NCBI RefSeq assembly: GCF_022346545.1
Contig: NZ_JAKRNU010000015.1
Location: 45,938-109,937, forward strand
Reading direction: 5' to 3'
From: Sporosarcina sp. ACRSM
GTDB lineage: Bacteria; Bacillota; Bacilli; Bacillales_A; Planococcaceae
DNA length: 64,000 nucleotides
Both the position numbers and the translations under genes were made by a program. Below, piece by piece: positions 8,813 to 23,283 of this stretch. Within the stretch, counting starts at the first letter, position 1; every line of letters starts with the position of its first letter. The notes beneath the pieces are model-generated. The model did not search any database. It was not told the origin of the DNA and saw only the letters and a program-made list of their open reading frames with translations.

Positions 8813-9358
8813 ATGGATGTTTTACACCGATGTAAAGCTCAATTGGAACAGTTGTTGGCAGAAATGGCTGAAAAGACCAATCTAGAACCGGGTTCGCTCT
8901 TTGTCGTCGGCTGTTCCACTTCTGAAATCGCGGGTAGCCGCATCGGCACTGCGGGAGCAATTGAAATCGGCGAAATGCTGTTCGAACCTTTAACGGAATT
9001 TGCCAAGAAACATCAATTGTTTCTTGCATTCCAAGGCTGCGAACATATCAATCGGGCATTGACAATTGAACGCAAGGCAGCTGAAAAATTTAAGCTTGAC
9101 CCGGTTTCGGTCATTCCGGTCGCGCATGCGGGCGGTTCGATGTCGGCCTATGCGTATCGTCATATGGAAGATCCAATTGTAGTGGAAGAAATCCGAGCTT
9201 CTGCGGGAATCGATATCGGTCAGACATTGATCGGTATGCATCTTAAACCGGTTGCAGTCCCGCTCCGGACAAGCGTCGGAAAAATCGGTGATGCGATTGT
9301 GACCGTGGCAACGACGCGGCCGAAGTTAATCGGAGGAACAAGAGCAATTTACGAATAA
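8813..9358 (+). CDS. ywlG: YwlG family protein (UPF0340)
   Basis: A conserved Firmicute protein of 181 residues always found near rpiB and glyA; its biochemical role is not established. Visible features are the conserved GCSTSEIAGSRIGTAG near residues 34-49, the cysteine-containing FLAFQGCEHINRAL, and AHAGGSMSAYAYR, giving an alpha/beta fold without a signal peptide. ATG 8813 follows a modest ribosome site (GCAGGTG). It ends just before a palindromic element, so glyA downstream is likely transcribed separately. Confidence 0.85.
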   Translation: MDVLHRCKAQLEQLLAEMAEKTNLEPGSLFVVGCSTSEIAGSRIGTAGAIEIGEMLFEPLTEFAKKHQLFLAFQGCEHINRALTIERKAAEKFKLDPVSVIPVAHAGGSMSAYAYRHMEDPIVVEEIRASAGIDIGQTLIGMHLKPVAVPLRTSVGKIGDAIVTVATTRPKLIGGTRAIYE

Positions 9359-9381
9359 CAGTGTAGTCAACCTAGAACATC

Positions 9382-9555
9382 CGGTGCCAGTTACTGACAC
9401 AAAAGGAAGGCATTCTAAGTTCGTCGCCTCTTGAAAGTGCCTTAATTTCTGTAAAGCATGCAGCAATTAAGGCCAATCGAACCCTTTGCTGTTCGAATGG
9501 CAACGAATGCATGACCAACGTCCTGTTGGCCTAATTGTGGCAGTAACTGGCACCG
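9382..9555. repeat. Palindromic element with 15-bp terminal inverted repeats
   Basis: Ends CGGTGCCAGTTACTG (9382-9396) and CAGTAACTGGCACCG (9541-9555) are perfect inverted repeats. The centre has a TGCCTTAATT/AATTAAGG hairpin and a TCGAAC/GTTCGA hairpin that closely match the core of the family B elements at 18611 and 21519. It looks like a non-autonomous mobile or structural element; no coding capacity. Confidence 0.75.
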
Positions 9556-9585
9556 AAATAATAGATGAAGAAGGGGAATGAGAAC

Positions 9586-10827
9586 ATGGATTTAAACAAT
9601 GTAAAACGTGATGATGCAGCAGTATACGAAGCGATTATGGCGGAGAAAAAGCGTCAACAATCCAACATTGAACTAATTGCATCCGAAAACTTCGTAACGG
9701 AAGCGGTCATGGAAGCACAAGGCTCTTATTTAACAAATAAGTATGCTGAAGGTTATCCGGGCAAACGCTATTACGGCGGTTGTGAACATGTCGATGTCGT
9801 GGAAAATATCGCTCGTGACCGTCTAAAAGAAATTTTCGGTGCAGAATATGCAAACGTTCAACCACACTCAGGTGCACAAGCGAATATGGCTGTCTATTTC
9901 GCTGTACTAGAGCCAGGCGATACAGTACTCGGTATGAATCTATCACACGGCGGTCACTTGACGCATGGTAGCCCGGTGAACTTCTCCGGTGAATTGTATA
10001 ACTTTGTTGAATATGGTGTCGGTAAAGAAGACGAACTGATCGACTATGAAGATGTCCGTCAAAAAGCGCTTGAGCATAAGCCTAAAATGATCGTAGCTGG
10101 CGCGAGTGCTTACCCTCGTGAAATCGACTTTGCGAAATTCCGTGAAATTGCAGATGAAGTTGGTGCCTACTTATTTGTAGACATGGCTCATATCGCAGGT
10201 CTTGTTGCAGTAGGCGAACATCCGAATCCAGTGCCGCACGCACACTTCGTTACGTCAACGACGCATAAAACATTAAGAGGTCCACGTGGAGGACTTATTC
10301 TTTCTTCAGAAGAATTCGGTCGGAAACTAGACAAATCCATTTTCCCTGGTGTTCAAGGCGGCCCGCTTATGCACGTGATCGCTGCAAAAGCAGTTGCATT
10401 TGGTGAAGCGCAAAAGCCAGAATTCAAAACGTATATCCAACAAGTGAAAAAGAATGCAAAAACACTTGCAGAAGCACTTATCGCAGAAGGTGTTGATATC
10501 GTCTCAGGCGGTACAGATAACCATCTCGTATTAGTGAACCTACGCTCACTTGGTATTACAGGAAAAATCGCAGAACATGCATTAGACGAAGTTGGTATCA
10601 CTGCAAATAAAAACACAATTCCTTACGATACAGAAAGCCCATTCGTAACATCCGGTATCCGTCTTGGTACACCGGCAGTGACGACGCGCGGTTTCAAAGA
10701 AGAAGAAATGAAGGAAATCGCATCCATCATGGCAAGCGTTCTGAAAAACCCTGAAGACGAAGCCGTGAAAAAAGAAGCACAACAACGCGTTGCAGCATTG
10801 ACGGACAAGTTCCCGCTCTACGCATAA
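9586..10827 (+). CDS. glyA: Serine hydroxymethyltransferase
   Basis: A PLP enzyme converting serine and tetrahydrofolate to glycine and 5,10-methylene-THF, the main source of one-carbon units. The protein has 413 residues. The N-terminal region has [20 protein letters not shown], the substrate site is [11 protein letters not shown], and the PLP lysine is about K228 in [15 protein letters not shown] 9586 is chosen over ATG 9565 because AAGGGG at 9571-9576 lies 9 nt upstream and this start fits the family length. It is followed by a long stem without a clear T-tract and a short TCAAA array. Confidence 0.96.
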   Translation: MDLNNVKRDDAAVYEAIMAEKKRQQSNIELIASENFVTEAVMEAQGSYLTNKYAEGYPGKRYYGGCEHVDVVENIARDRLKEIFGAEYANVQPHSGAQANMAVYFAVLEPGDTVLGMNLSHGGHLTHGSPVNFSGELYNFVEYGVGKEDELIDYEDVRQKALEHKPKMIVAGASAYPREIDFAKFREIADEVGAYLFVDMAHIAGLVAVGEHPNPVPHAHFVTSTTHKTLRGPRGGLILSSEEFGRKLDKSIFPGVQGGPLMHVIAAKAVAFGEAQKPEFKTYIQQVKKNAKTLAEALIAEGVDIVSGGTDNHLVLVNLRSLGITGKIAEHALDEVGITANKNTIPYDTESPFVTSGIRLGTPAVTTRGFKEEEMKEIASIMASVLKNPEDEAVKKEAQQRVAALTDKFPLYA

Positions 10828-10837
10828 TATATCTGAC

Positions 10838-10876
10838 ACAACAAGCCGCCATCCTAGACAGATAGCGGCTTGTTGT
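10838..10876. terminator. Long stem after glyA (probable terminator)
   Basis: A perfect 12-bp stem, ACAACAAGCCGC/GCGGCTTGTTGT, with a 15-nt loop. No long T-run follows, so it may act mainly as an mRNA 3'-end stabiliser or work with the C-rich array just after it. Confidence 0.65.
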
Positions 10877-10884
10877 GCATGTTT

Positions 10885-10960
10885 AGCGCTCAAATCATCA
10901 CCCAGGTGATCAATCAACGCGCCAAGCGCTCAAACCATCACCACAAAAGCTCAATCACCA
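10885..10960 (+). repeat. TCAAA repeat array 2 (after glyA)
   Basis: The shortest array: about four units with GCGCTCAAAT, AGGTGATCAAT, GCGCTCAAAC and AAGCTCAAT, spaced about 20 bp apart, same orientation as the others. Confidence 0.75.
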
Positions 10961-11043
10961 CCGATTGAAATCGACCGACTATTTGAAAAGAAGGAAAACG
11001 TTTAGCTTGCAGATGTCCATATAGTCCGTTTCTGCTATAATAA

Positions 11044-11703
<660 letters not shown>

Positions 11704-11722
11704 TGTGGAAGGCGTGAACGTT

Positions 11723-12844
11723 TTGACAAAGAAATGGAAAGTGATGACGATTTTCGGCACGCGGCCCGAAGCCATCAAAATGGCGCCGCTCGTACTGGAA
11801 TTGCAAAAGCATGCGGATGATATAGAGTCGATTGTAACGGTAACGGCTCAACACCGACAAATGCTTGACCAAGTACTCGGAACATTCGGCATCACGCCCG
11901 ACTACGATCTCAATATTATGAAGGATCGGCAAACGCTCGTCGATGTCGCGACGCGCGGACTGGAAGGACTCGATCGAATCATGAAGGAAGCGGAACCCGA
12001 CATCGTGCTCGTTCACGGAGATACGGCGACGACTTTCATCGGAAGTCTCGCGGCATTTTACAACCGGATTGCGGTCGGTCATGTGGAAGCGGGGCTCCGT
12101 ACATGGGACAAATACTCCCCATATCCGGAGGAGATGAACCGCCAATTGACTGGGGTGCTCGCGGATCTTCATTTTTCACCGACCGAAAAATCGGCACGTA
12201 ACTTATTGGACGAAGGGAAACCGAAAGAGCGCATCTACATTACAGGTAACACGGCAATCGATGCACTCCGGACGACGGTGCTCGAAGAATATTCACATCC
12301 TGTTCTCGATAAAATCGGAACGGATCGGCTGATTTTATTGACAGCACATCGCAGGGAAAACCTCGGTGATCCGATGCGCAATATGTTCCGTGCCATCAAC
12401 AGGTTGCTGGAAAAGCATGATGACGTCCAAATCATCTACCCTGTGCATATGAACCCGGCAGTCCGTGAAGTCGCTGACGAACTTCTTGGAGGCAACGATC
12501 GCGTACATCTGATCGAACCGCTTGAAGTGGTCGATTTCCACAACTTTGCCGCACGCGCCCACATTATTTTGACCGATTCCGGCGGTATCCAAGAAGAAGC
12601 ACCGTCACTTGGGAAGCCGGTGATCGTTTTGCGCGATACAACCGAGCGACCTGAAGGGATCGAAGCCGGCACATTGAAACTCGCGGGAACGGATGAGGAG
12701 ACGATTTTCGAATTGACAGACACGCTCCTTTCCGACAAAGACGAATACACAAAAATGGCCCAAGCATCGAACCCGTACGGCGACGGACACGCTTCCGAAC
12801 GAATCGTCGAAGCGTTGAAAGAATACTTAACTTCTATACAATAA
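11723..12844 (+). CDS. mnaA: UDP-N-acetylglucosamine 2-epimerase (non-hydrolysing)
   Basis: Interconverts UDP-GlcNAc and UDP-ManNAc, the donor for teichoic-acid linkage units and secondary cell-wall polysaccharides. The protein has 373 residues: FGTRPEAIKMAPLV at the N-terminus, VHGDTATTFIGSLAAF, the active-site region GHVEAGLRT, and the UDP-binding DSGGIQEEAPSLGKPV with RDTTERPEG near the C-terminus. The likely start is TTG 11723 (GGAAGG 10 nt upstream; the product then begins like B. subtilis MnaA). The reading frame is open further upstream inside upp, but that part is not family-like. Its product feeds the wecC-tagA pair at 54-56 kb. Confidence 0.94.
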   Translation: MTKKWKVMTIFGTRPEAIKMAPLVLELQKHADDIESIVTVTAQHRQMLDQVLGTFGITPDYDLNIMKDRQTLVDVATRGLEGLDRIMKEAEPDIVLVHGDTATTFIGSLAAFYNRIAVGHVEAGLRTWDKYSPYPEEMNRQLTGVLADLHFSPTEKSARNLLDEGKPKERIYITGNTAIDALRTTVLEEYSHPVLDKIGTDRLILLTAHRRENLGDPMRNMFRAINRLLEKHDDVQIIYPVHMNPAVREVADELLGGNDRVHLIEPLEVVDFHNFAARAHIILTDSGGIQEEAPSLGKPVIVLRDTTERPEGIEAGTLKLAGTDEETIFELTDTLLSDKDEYTKMAQASNPYGDGHASERIVEALKEYLTSIQ

Positions 12845-12854
12845 AAGCATCCAC

Positions 12855-12882
12855 AAGCGGCCGGTAAATCCGGTCGCTTTTT
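12855..12882 (+). terminator. Terminator after mnaA
   Basis: Stem AAGCGGCCGG/CCGGTCGCTT (one G-T pair), loop TAAAT, then TTTTT. Confidence 0.9.
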
Positions 12883-12975
12883 CTACTAAGGGAAACCCCT
12901 AGAACAAGCCATCCCCTCAATTTTGTCGATTGTTTGACAAAACGAACACTTTGTGAAGAATTTCACGGGAATCAA

Positions 12976-13004
12976 TTGACATCAAAATATGCCTATTGTA
13001 TGCT
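12976..13004 (+). promoter_or_regulatory. Putative SigA promoter upstream of the atp operon
   Basis: A perfect TTGACA, a 17-bp spacer and TATGCT. It would transcribe a leader of about 450 nt before atpI, including a perfect hairpin CATGCAAC/GTTGCATG at 13040-13058. Confidence 0.6.
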
Positions 13005-13018
13005 TACAAAGGGTAAGA

Positions 13019-13141
13019 ATGATAGGGGTTTTTCATATACATGCAACAGAGTTGCATGGCGAAATGATGAACGCTTGCTATCACGACTGCCTAACCATGT
13101 CGGAATTGCGCGAGAATTGCTTCTGGATTGTCAATAGGTAA
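13019..13141 (+). CDS. Possible 40-residue small ORF in the atp leader
   Basis: ATG 13019 is preceded by AAAGGG (5-nt gap) and opens a 40-codon frame rich in histidine and cysteine (starts MIGVFHIHATELHGEMM). I do not recognise it. The promoter at 12976 would start transcription only about 8 nt before the ATG, leaving little room for the ribosome site, which argues against it. Listed as a low-confidence candidate. Confidence 0.2.
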   Translation: MIGVFHIHATELHGEMMNACYHDCLTMSELRENCFWIVNR

Positions 13142-13189
13142 GAAGTACTTTCTGTAAATCGCCTCTACTTCGACAAAAATGTATAATTT

Positions 13190-13460
13190 CTAGGTTCTAT
13201 CCTTTTCGGAGTCTTTGCCTACAGGAAAAGCGGAAGTAAACCGGAACCGGGGGATACTTTTGGTAGAAGTCATAACTCAGTCTTATGGCAATCTCCATAT
13301 ACCCATGGAATTTTCGGAAACTGACGACTGGACAAGTAACAGGCTGGACGGCGGAACGGGAACCACCCCGCTTTTCCTTTTGAATTGCTTGCGCATGACC
13401 TTTCAGAAGGCATTGCAGCAATGCTCCATACTATCCAAAAAACAAGAATCAGGAGAATAA
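13190..13460 (+). pseudogene. Probable decayed atpZ (AtpZ/AtpI family) in front of atpI
   Basis: Three frames carry pieces that resemble AtpZ, the small two-helix protein often encoded just before atpI. LGSILFGVFAYR (from about 13192) is like the first helix, RLDGGTGTTPLFLL (from about 13343) is like the linker and start of the second helix, and GIAAMLHTIQK (from about 13408, another frame) is like its end. The pieces are in the right order but in different frames with extra sequence between them, so no intact protein is made. The similarity is by eye over short hydrophobic stretches. AtpZ has been proposed to assist Mg/Ca uptake or assembly of the ATP synthase. Confidence 0.35.
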
Positions 13461-13466
13461 CCGATC

Positions 13467-14856
<1,390 letters not shown>

Positions 14857-14876
14857 TTATGAAGAACTAAGTACAA

Positions 14877-14912
14877 AATGGCGAAGAGCGCAGTAAGAGG
14901 TCCTTCGCCATT
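14877..14912 (+). other. Hairpin in the atpE-atpF spacer
   Basis: Perfect 10-bp stem AATGGCGAAG/CTTCGCCATT followed by CCTTT. It may stabilise the atpE message or partly terminate, which would favour c over downstream subunits. Confidence 0.7.
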
Positions 14913-15004
14913 CCTTTATGTAGAGAAATTTATGAATTGCAAAAAGAAATGCATTCCAATTTTCAAATAAAAAGGTAGAAGCACTTGAAGGGAGTGAAAC
15001 AATC

Positions 15005-15556
15005 GTGTTTATGGATACCTTCATCCACGTAGCGGACCATGCTACTGTAGGATTTTTAGCAGATTTAAACAACAGACTGAACCTCGGTGATATCATCGTC
15101 ACAGTCGTATTTTTCACGATACTCATGCTTCTTTTGAAAAAATTTGCATGGGGACCACTTATGGGTGTCATGGATCAACGCGCTGAGTTGATCGCGAATG
15201 AGATCGATGCGGCTGAAAAAAGTCGTCTAGAATCACAAAAACTTCTTGAAGAACAGCGTCAATTGTTAAAAGAAGCGCGTGATAACGCACAAGAGATTGT
15301 TGAAAACGCCCGCAGACAAGGGGAAACACAGCGTGAAGAATTGATCACAGCTGCGCGTGCAGAAGTGGGCCGCATGAAAGAAGCGGCTGCAGTCGAAATC
15401 GCAACTGAAAAGGACAAAGCCATTGCGGCAGTCCGCGAAGAATTCGTATCACTATCCATCCTTGCAGCGTCTAAAGTACTCGGGAAAGAAATTTCCGAAG
15501 AGGATAACCGCGCATTGATCGAAGAAACGATTGTGAAGGCAGGCGAAGGCCGATGA
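15005..15556 (+). CDS. atpF: ATP synthase subunit b
   Basis: The peripheral stalk of Fo, 183 residues. One membrane helix (about 28-46, IIVTVVFFTILMLLLKKFAW) is followed by a long charged coiled coil rich in E, K and A that reaches F1. GTG 15005 is preferred (GGGAGTGA 6-7 nt upstream); ATG 15011 is also possible. It ends in a 4-nt ATGA overlap with atpH, so the two stalk proteins are coupled. The 148-nt gap from atpE is long for an atp operon. Confidence 0.93.
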   Translation: MFMDTFIHVADHATVGFLADLNNRLNLGDIIVTVVFFTILMLLLKKFAWGPLMGVMDQRAELIANEIDAAEKSRLESQKLLEEQRQLLKEARDNAQEIVENARRQGETQREELITAARAEVGRMKEAAAVEIATEKDKAIAAVREEFVSLSILAASKVLGKEISEEDNRALIEETIVKAGEGR

Positions 15557-16092
15557 GCCAATCGGTAGCGGCACAACGCTATGCCCTCGCATTGTTTGAA
15601 TTGGCACAAAAAAATGGACAGACCGGACCAGTTCTGGAAGATCTACAAGAACTGAAAAAGGCTTTCCAAGACAATGAACAACTCGGGCAATTGCTTGAAT
15701 CTCCGAGATTATCCGTAACGAAAAAGAAAGAACTGCTTACAGACCTATTTAAAGGAGCCAACCCGCTCATTTTGAATACGCTGTCCGTCCTGATCGACAG
15801 GAAGCGCATAGATGAGGTTGTTCACCTTGTCGATGAGTTTAACGCATATGCAAATGATGCAGCAGGCGTCGCTGAAGCGAAAGTGTACTCTACACGTCCG
15901 TTAACAGACGTTGAGAACCAATCCATTTCCACTGCGTTCGCACGGAAAGTCGGTAAACAGTCTTTACGAATTGACAATATCATCGATCCGAATCTGATCG
16001 GGGGCGTCCGTCTCCAAATCGGTAACCGCATTTATGACAGCAGCGTGAGCGCGAAGCTCGAGCGTCTGAAACGGGATCTCATCGGATCATAA
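15553..16092 (+). CDS. atpH: ATP synthase subunit delta
   Basis: Joins the top of F1 to the b-stalk (OSCP homologue). The protein has 179 residues: an N-terminal six-helix bundle beginning AAQRYALALFELAQK, and a C-terminal domain with the family signature IDPNLIGGVRLQIGNRIYDSS. It overlaps atpF by four bases (ATGA). Confidence 0.95.
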   Translation: MSQSVAAQRYALALFELAQKNGQTGPVLEDLQELKKAFQDNEQLGQLLESPRLSVTKKKELLTDLFKGANPLILNTLSVLIDRKRIDEVVHLVDEFNAYANDAAGVAEAKVYSTRPLTDVENQSISTAFARKVGKQSLRIDNIIDPNLIGGVRLQIGNRIYDSSVSAKLERLKRDLIGS

Positions 16093-16105
16093 ATCTGAAA
16101 TTTGA

Positions 16106-17626
<1,521 letters not shown>

Positions 17627-17672
17627 GCAATAAAACAGTTGGACAACAACAGTCCGACGATGTTCGATCAAA

Positions 17673-17728
17673 AGAGGGATGTTTGAAAAGAAAGAAGAAC
17701 GCAACGACAATCTTTTCGGACATCCTCT
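17673..17728 (+). other. Hairpin in the atpA-atpG spacer
   Basis: AGAGGGATGTTTGAAAAG (17673-17690) pairs with CTTTTCGGACATCCTCT (17712-17728), apart from one bulge and G-T pairs. No T-tract follows; more likely an RNA processing or stability element than a terminator. Confidence 0.55.
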
Positions 17729-17740
17729 AAAAAACGATAA

Positions 17741-18610
<870 letters not shown>

Positions 18611-18613
<3 letters not shown>

Positions 18614-18795
18614 GCTTAACTTGTTTCAAGTTAAGCCTATGCCTCCGGCGGATGTCAGGGATTTTGAAGGGAGTTAATTGTGCTTATCCAAGTGCCTTGA
18701 TTTCTGCAAAAAACACAGAAATTAAGGCAAATCGAACCCTTCGTTGTTCGATTCACAATTCAAAATCCCGACGCAATTACGCCGAGGCGTAATTG
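18611..18795 (+). repeat. Nested-hairpin element, family B, copy 1 (atpG-atpD spacer)
   Basis: A perfect 13-bp hairpin, TAGGCTTAACTTG/CAAGTTAAGCCTA, includes the atpG stop. It is followed by GCCTCCGGCGGATG, an outer stem GATTTTGAA/TTCAAAATC, and inside that AATTGTG/CACAATT, TGCC(T)TGATTTCTG with CAGAAATTAAGGCA, and TCGAAC/GTTCGA. It ends with the hairpin CAATTACGCC/GGCGTAATTG. Confidence 0.8.
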
Positions 18796-18800
18796 ATTAG

Positions 18801-20255
<1,455 letters not shown>

Positions 20256-20377
20256 TTAATTTGATTCGGTAAGGACCGAATCAAATTAAAGCCCCCGGCG
20301 GATGCGACAGATTTTTTAAAGGAGTTATCGAGCAAGGCTCGATAAAAATCTGCGCCAAATTCGCCAAGGCGAATTTG
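20256..20377 (+). repeat. Nested-hairpin element, family B, copy 2 (atpD-atpC spacer), core-less form
   Basis: Starts right at the atpD stop with a perfect 15-bp stem (20256-20270 with 20275-20289). Then come GCCCCCGGCGGATG, outer stem CAGATTTTT/AAAAATCTG, inner hairpin TTATCGAGC/GCTCGATAA, and end hairpin CAAATTCGCC/GGCGAATTTG. It has the same frame as copies 1 and 3 but lacks their two-hairpin core. Confidence 0.8.
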
Positions 20378-20378
20378 A

Positions 20379-20810
<432 letters not shown>

Positions 20811-20823
20811 GTTGTTGATGAAA

Positions 20824-20858
20824 GCGGACAGAGGACATGTTTCTTCTGTTCGCCTTTT
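20824..20858 (+). terminator. Terminator of the atp operon
   Basis: Stem GCGGACAGA/TCTGTTCGC (one G-T pair), then CTTTT. Confidence 0.8.
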
Positions 20859-20950
20859 CAATGCTAGGGCTAAATGCTTATATTATTGACAAATTAAGTG
20901 CCCCGGCGAACTGTTCGAATAATTGACGGCGATAGGAGGAAAATGGATAC

Positions 20951-21187
20951 ATGAGTGGAATTATCGGATTTCAGCCATTGTTGGCGATCGTCTCACATAT
21001 ATTTTTCATCGGCGTTTCTTTCTATGCATTACAGGCTGTCATTCCCGAAAAAATCATTAAAAAAAATCGTGTCATTCAAGCGCAAATGTTATTTATTTTA
21101 TTGAGCATTGCAATCGGTTGGGCCGTATCAAATTTCTTTTTAGAGATATCCTATTGGTCAGGAAAGCTGCCGTTTATGTTCAGTTGA
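20951..21187 (+). CDS. ywzB: DUF1146 membrane protein (YwzB-like)
   Basis: A small membrane protein of 78 residues with two hydrophobic helices (about 8-27 and 44-66), joined by a basic loop IPEKIIKKNR. The second helix carries the family-like ILLSIAIGWAVSNFFLE. Its position directly after atpC is that of ywzB/ywmA in Bacillus. The function is unknown; the constant link to the atp operon suggests an energy-membrane role, but that is inference. AGGAGG lies 9 nt before ATG 20951. Confidence 0.75.
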   Translation: MSGIIGFQPLLAIVSHIFFIGVSFYALQAVIPEKIIKKNRVIQAQMLFILLSIAIGWAVSNFFLEISYWSGKLPFMFS

Positions 21188-21518
21188 AAATGTTCCCATA
21201 TCCAACGCTTTGAACTATTTGCTGAATGAAAATAATGGATCCATGTTATCGCCGCACGTATAGAGGACGGCGATTTCCACCTGTAATGCTGACTCCGTAT
21301 TTGGGGCGATGACATGAAACAAAACATTCGGTAAATAAAGAAAAGGTTTACATCAACCATTCAAAAGGAATGTATACTACAGGTCAGAAGACGAAATGAC
21401 ACAAAACGCCAAAAGTATACATAGTATAGACTACGTGACGGCACATGAAAAGATAGCCCACTTGCTGCTTGTCTTATGACAATGGGCACTGTAAAATAGG
21501 ATATGTTTTTATGCTAAA
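21188..21518. other. Gene-free stretch before murA (first part)
   Basis: No supported gene. The only structure seen is GCCCA...TTGTC TTAT GACAA TGGGC (about 21457-21488), a bulged hairpin. A ywmB-like gene found here in Bacillus appears to be missing. Confidence 0.5.
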
Positions 21519-21779
21519 TTTATCTTCATTCAGCAGGAGACTCTCACTTCCGTAGGTGGTGAGATGACTGCGGCTTTGTTTTCCTTGTTCAGTGATTTTT
21601 CAAACGCTTGCTGAACGAAGATAAAGCCTCCGGCGGATGTCACAGATTTTGAAAGGAGCTAATTGTGCTTATCCAAGTGCCTTAATTTCTGCAAAGAACG
21701 CAGAAATACGGCAAATCGAACCCTTCGCTGTTCGATTCACAATTCAAAATCTGGACGCAATCATGCCGAGGCGCGATTG
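21519..21779 (+). repeat. Nested-hairpin element, family B, copy 3 (before murA)
   Basis: Long arms TTTATCTTCATTCAGCA (21519-21535) and TGCTGAACGAAGATAAA (21609-21625) enclose about 73 nt. Then come GCCTCCGGCGGATG, outer stem CAGATTTTGA/TCAAAATCTG, core hairpins as in copy 1, and a degraded end hairpin. The core is almost identical to copy 1. Confidence 0.8.
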
Positions 21780-21853
21780 ATAACAACGATAACTAACGAC
21801 AATAGATCGAGATATTTTGTTTGGCTACAATTTAGGAGTCGGAGGGACTTATT

Positions 21854-23158
21854 TTGGATAAAATCATTATCAACGGTGGACGTGTACTGAGAGGGAATGT
21901 CCGGGTCGAAGGCGCAAAAAATGCAGTATTGCCCATACTTGCAGCTGCATTGCTGGCATCTGAAAGACCAAACATCATCCGTGACGTACCCAACCTTTCA
22001 GACGTCGATACGATTAATGAAGTGCTGAAAAGTTTAAATGCAAAAGTAAAATATGCACCGGAATTAGATGAGGTTATCATCGATTCTTCTAGCGAATTGT
22101 CCAGTGAAGCGCAATTTGAATATGTACGAAAGATGCGTGCATCCATTTTGGTCATGGGGCCGCTTCTTGCACGTAACGGTTTCGCACGCGTTGCACTCCC
22201 GGGCGGCTGTGCAATCGGCTCACGACCGATCGATCAGCATTTGAAAGGCTTCGAAGCGATGGGCGCGGAAATTACATTTGGACATGGACATGTGGAAGCG
22301 AAAGCGGAAGGCGGCTTAACAGGCGCGAAAATTTACTTGGACTTCCCAAGTGTCGGCGCGACGGAAAACATTATGACAGCCGCAGCATTGGCAAAGGGTA
22401 CGACTATCATTGAGAATGCAGCCAAGGAACCGGAAATTGTGGACCTGGCGAACTTCATCAATGAAATGGGCGGAAAAGTCGTCGGTGCAGGTACGGACTC
22501 TATTCGAATCGAAGGGGTCAAAAAATTATTTGGTACAACACACCATATTATTCCCGATCGTATTGAAACGGGAACATTCATGGTGGCCGCTGCGATTACC
22601 GGCGGCGACGTCATCATTGACAATGCGGTACCGGAACACAATGCGGCTCTCATTTCGAAACTAGGCGAAATGGGCGTTGTCATTACGGAATTGGATGAAG
22701 GTGTTCGTGTGACGGCCGAATTACCATTGAAATCCGTGGACTTAAAAACGATGCCATATCCAGGATTCCCAACGGATATGCAATCCCAGATGATGGCATT
22801 GATGCTCACGGCAACAGGTACGGGCGTCTTGACTGAAACGGTTTTTGAAAATCGCTTTATGCATGTGGAAGAATTCCGCAGAATGAATGCTTCGATTAAG
22901 ATCGAAGGGAGATCTGTCATCCTGACAGGTCCATCTGAACTACAAGGCGCTGAAGTGGCTGCAACAGACCTTCGTGCCGCAGCTGCCCTGATCCTTGCAG
23001 GGCTCGTAGCAGAGGGCGTGACACGCGTGACGGAATTATCCCACCTCGATCGCGGCTATGTGAATTTCCATACGAAGCTTGCCGCACTAGGAGCCGATAT
23101 CGTACGCGTCTCCCCAGAAACAGAAACGGAAAAGACACCGCAAAATAGTTATAATTGA
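21854..23158 (+). CDS. murA: UDP-N-acetylglucosamine 1-carboxyvinyltransferase
   Basis: The first committed step of peptidoglycan synthesis: transfers enolpyruvate from PEP to UDP-GlcNAc. The protein has 434 residues. K22-N23 in [10 protein letters not shown] and the catalytic cysteine C119 in [15 protein letters not shown] are present, so the enzyme should be fosfomycin-sensitive in principle. The start is TTG 21854 with GGAGGGAC 8 nt upstream. The position before spoIID matches murAA of Bacillus. Confidence 0.95.
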   Translation: MDKIIINGGRVLRGNVRVEGAKNAVLPILAAALLASERPNIIRDVPNLSDVDTINEVLKSLNAKVKYAPELDEVIIDSSSELSSEAQFEYVRKMRASILVMGPLLARNGFARVALPGGCAIGSRPIDQHLKGFEAMGAEITFGHGHVEAKAEGGLTGAKIYLDFPSVGATENIMTAAALAKGTTIIENAAKEPEIVDLANFINEMGGKVVGAGTDSIRIEGVKKLFGTTHHIIPDRIETGTFMVAAAITGGDVIIDNAVPEHNAALISKLGEMGVVITELDEGVRVTAELPLKSVDLKTMPYPGFPTDMQSQMMALMLTATGTGVLTETVFENRFMHVEEFRRMNASIKIEGRSVILTGPSELQGAEVAATDLRAAAALILAGLVAEGVTRVTELSHLDRGYVNFHTKLAALGADIVRVSPETETEKTPQNSYN

Positions 23159-23170
23159 TTTCAAACCGGA

Positions 23171-23202
23171 AAGGCTGTCAGCTCTAATTGACAGCCTTTT
23201 TT
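23171..23202 (+). terminator. Terminator after murA
   Basis: Stem AAGGCTGTCA/TGACAGCCTT, followed by a run of six T including the stem end. Confidence 0.9.
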
Positions 23203-23283
23203 CATGCGTAGAAATTTGAAAATCCCATCCTAGTAGTTGTTCAAAGATATGTATAAAATCGTTTCAAACTCATATACTCTAGC

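Noticed and set aside
9382..9555. Insertion sequence
   Set aside because: Terminal inverted repeats are present but there is no transposase and only 174 bp; treated as a non-autonomous or structural element.
13215..13460. 81-codon frame before atpI as an intact gene
   Set aside because: No usable ribosome site and only part of it resembles AtpZ; better explained as a decayed gene.
22333..22920. Minus-strand 195-codon frame inside murA
   Set aside because: Antisense shadow of murA.
23251..23278. SigE-like promoter (GTATAAA, 13 bp, CATATACT) for spoIID
   Set aside because: The transcription start would fall at or after the ATG that encodes the needed membrane anchor, so I do not list it as a feature.
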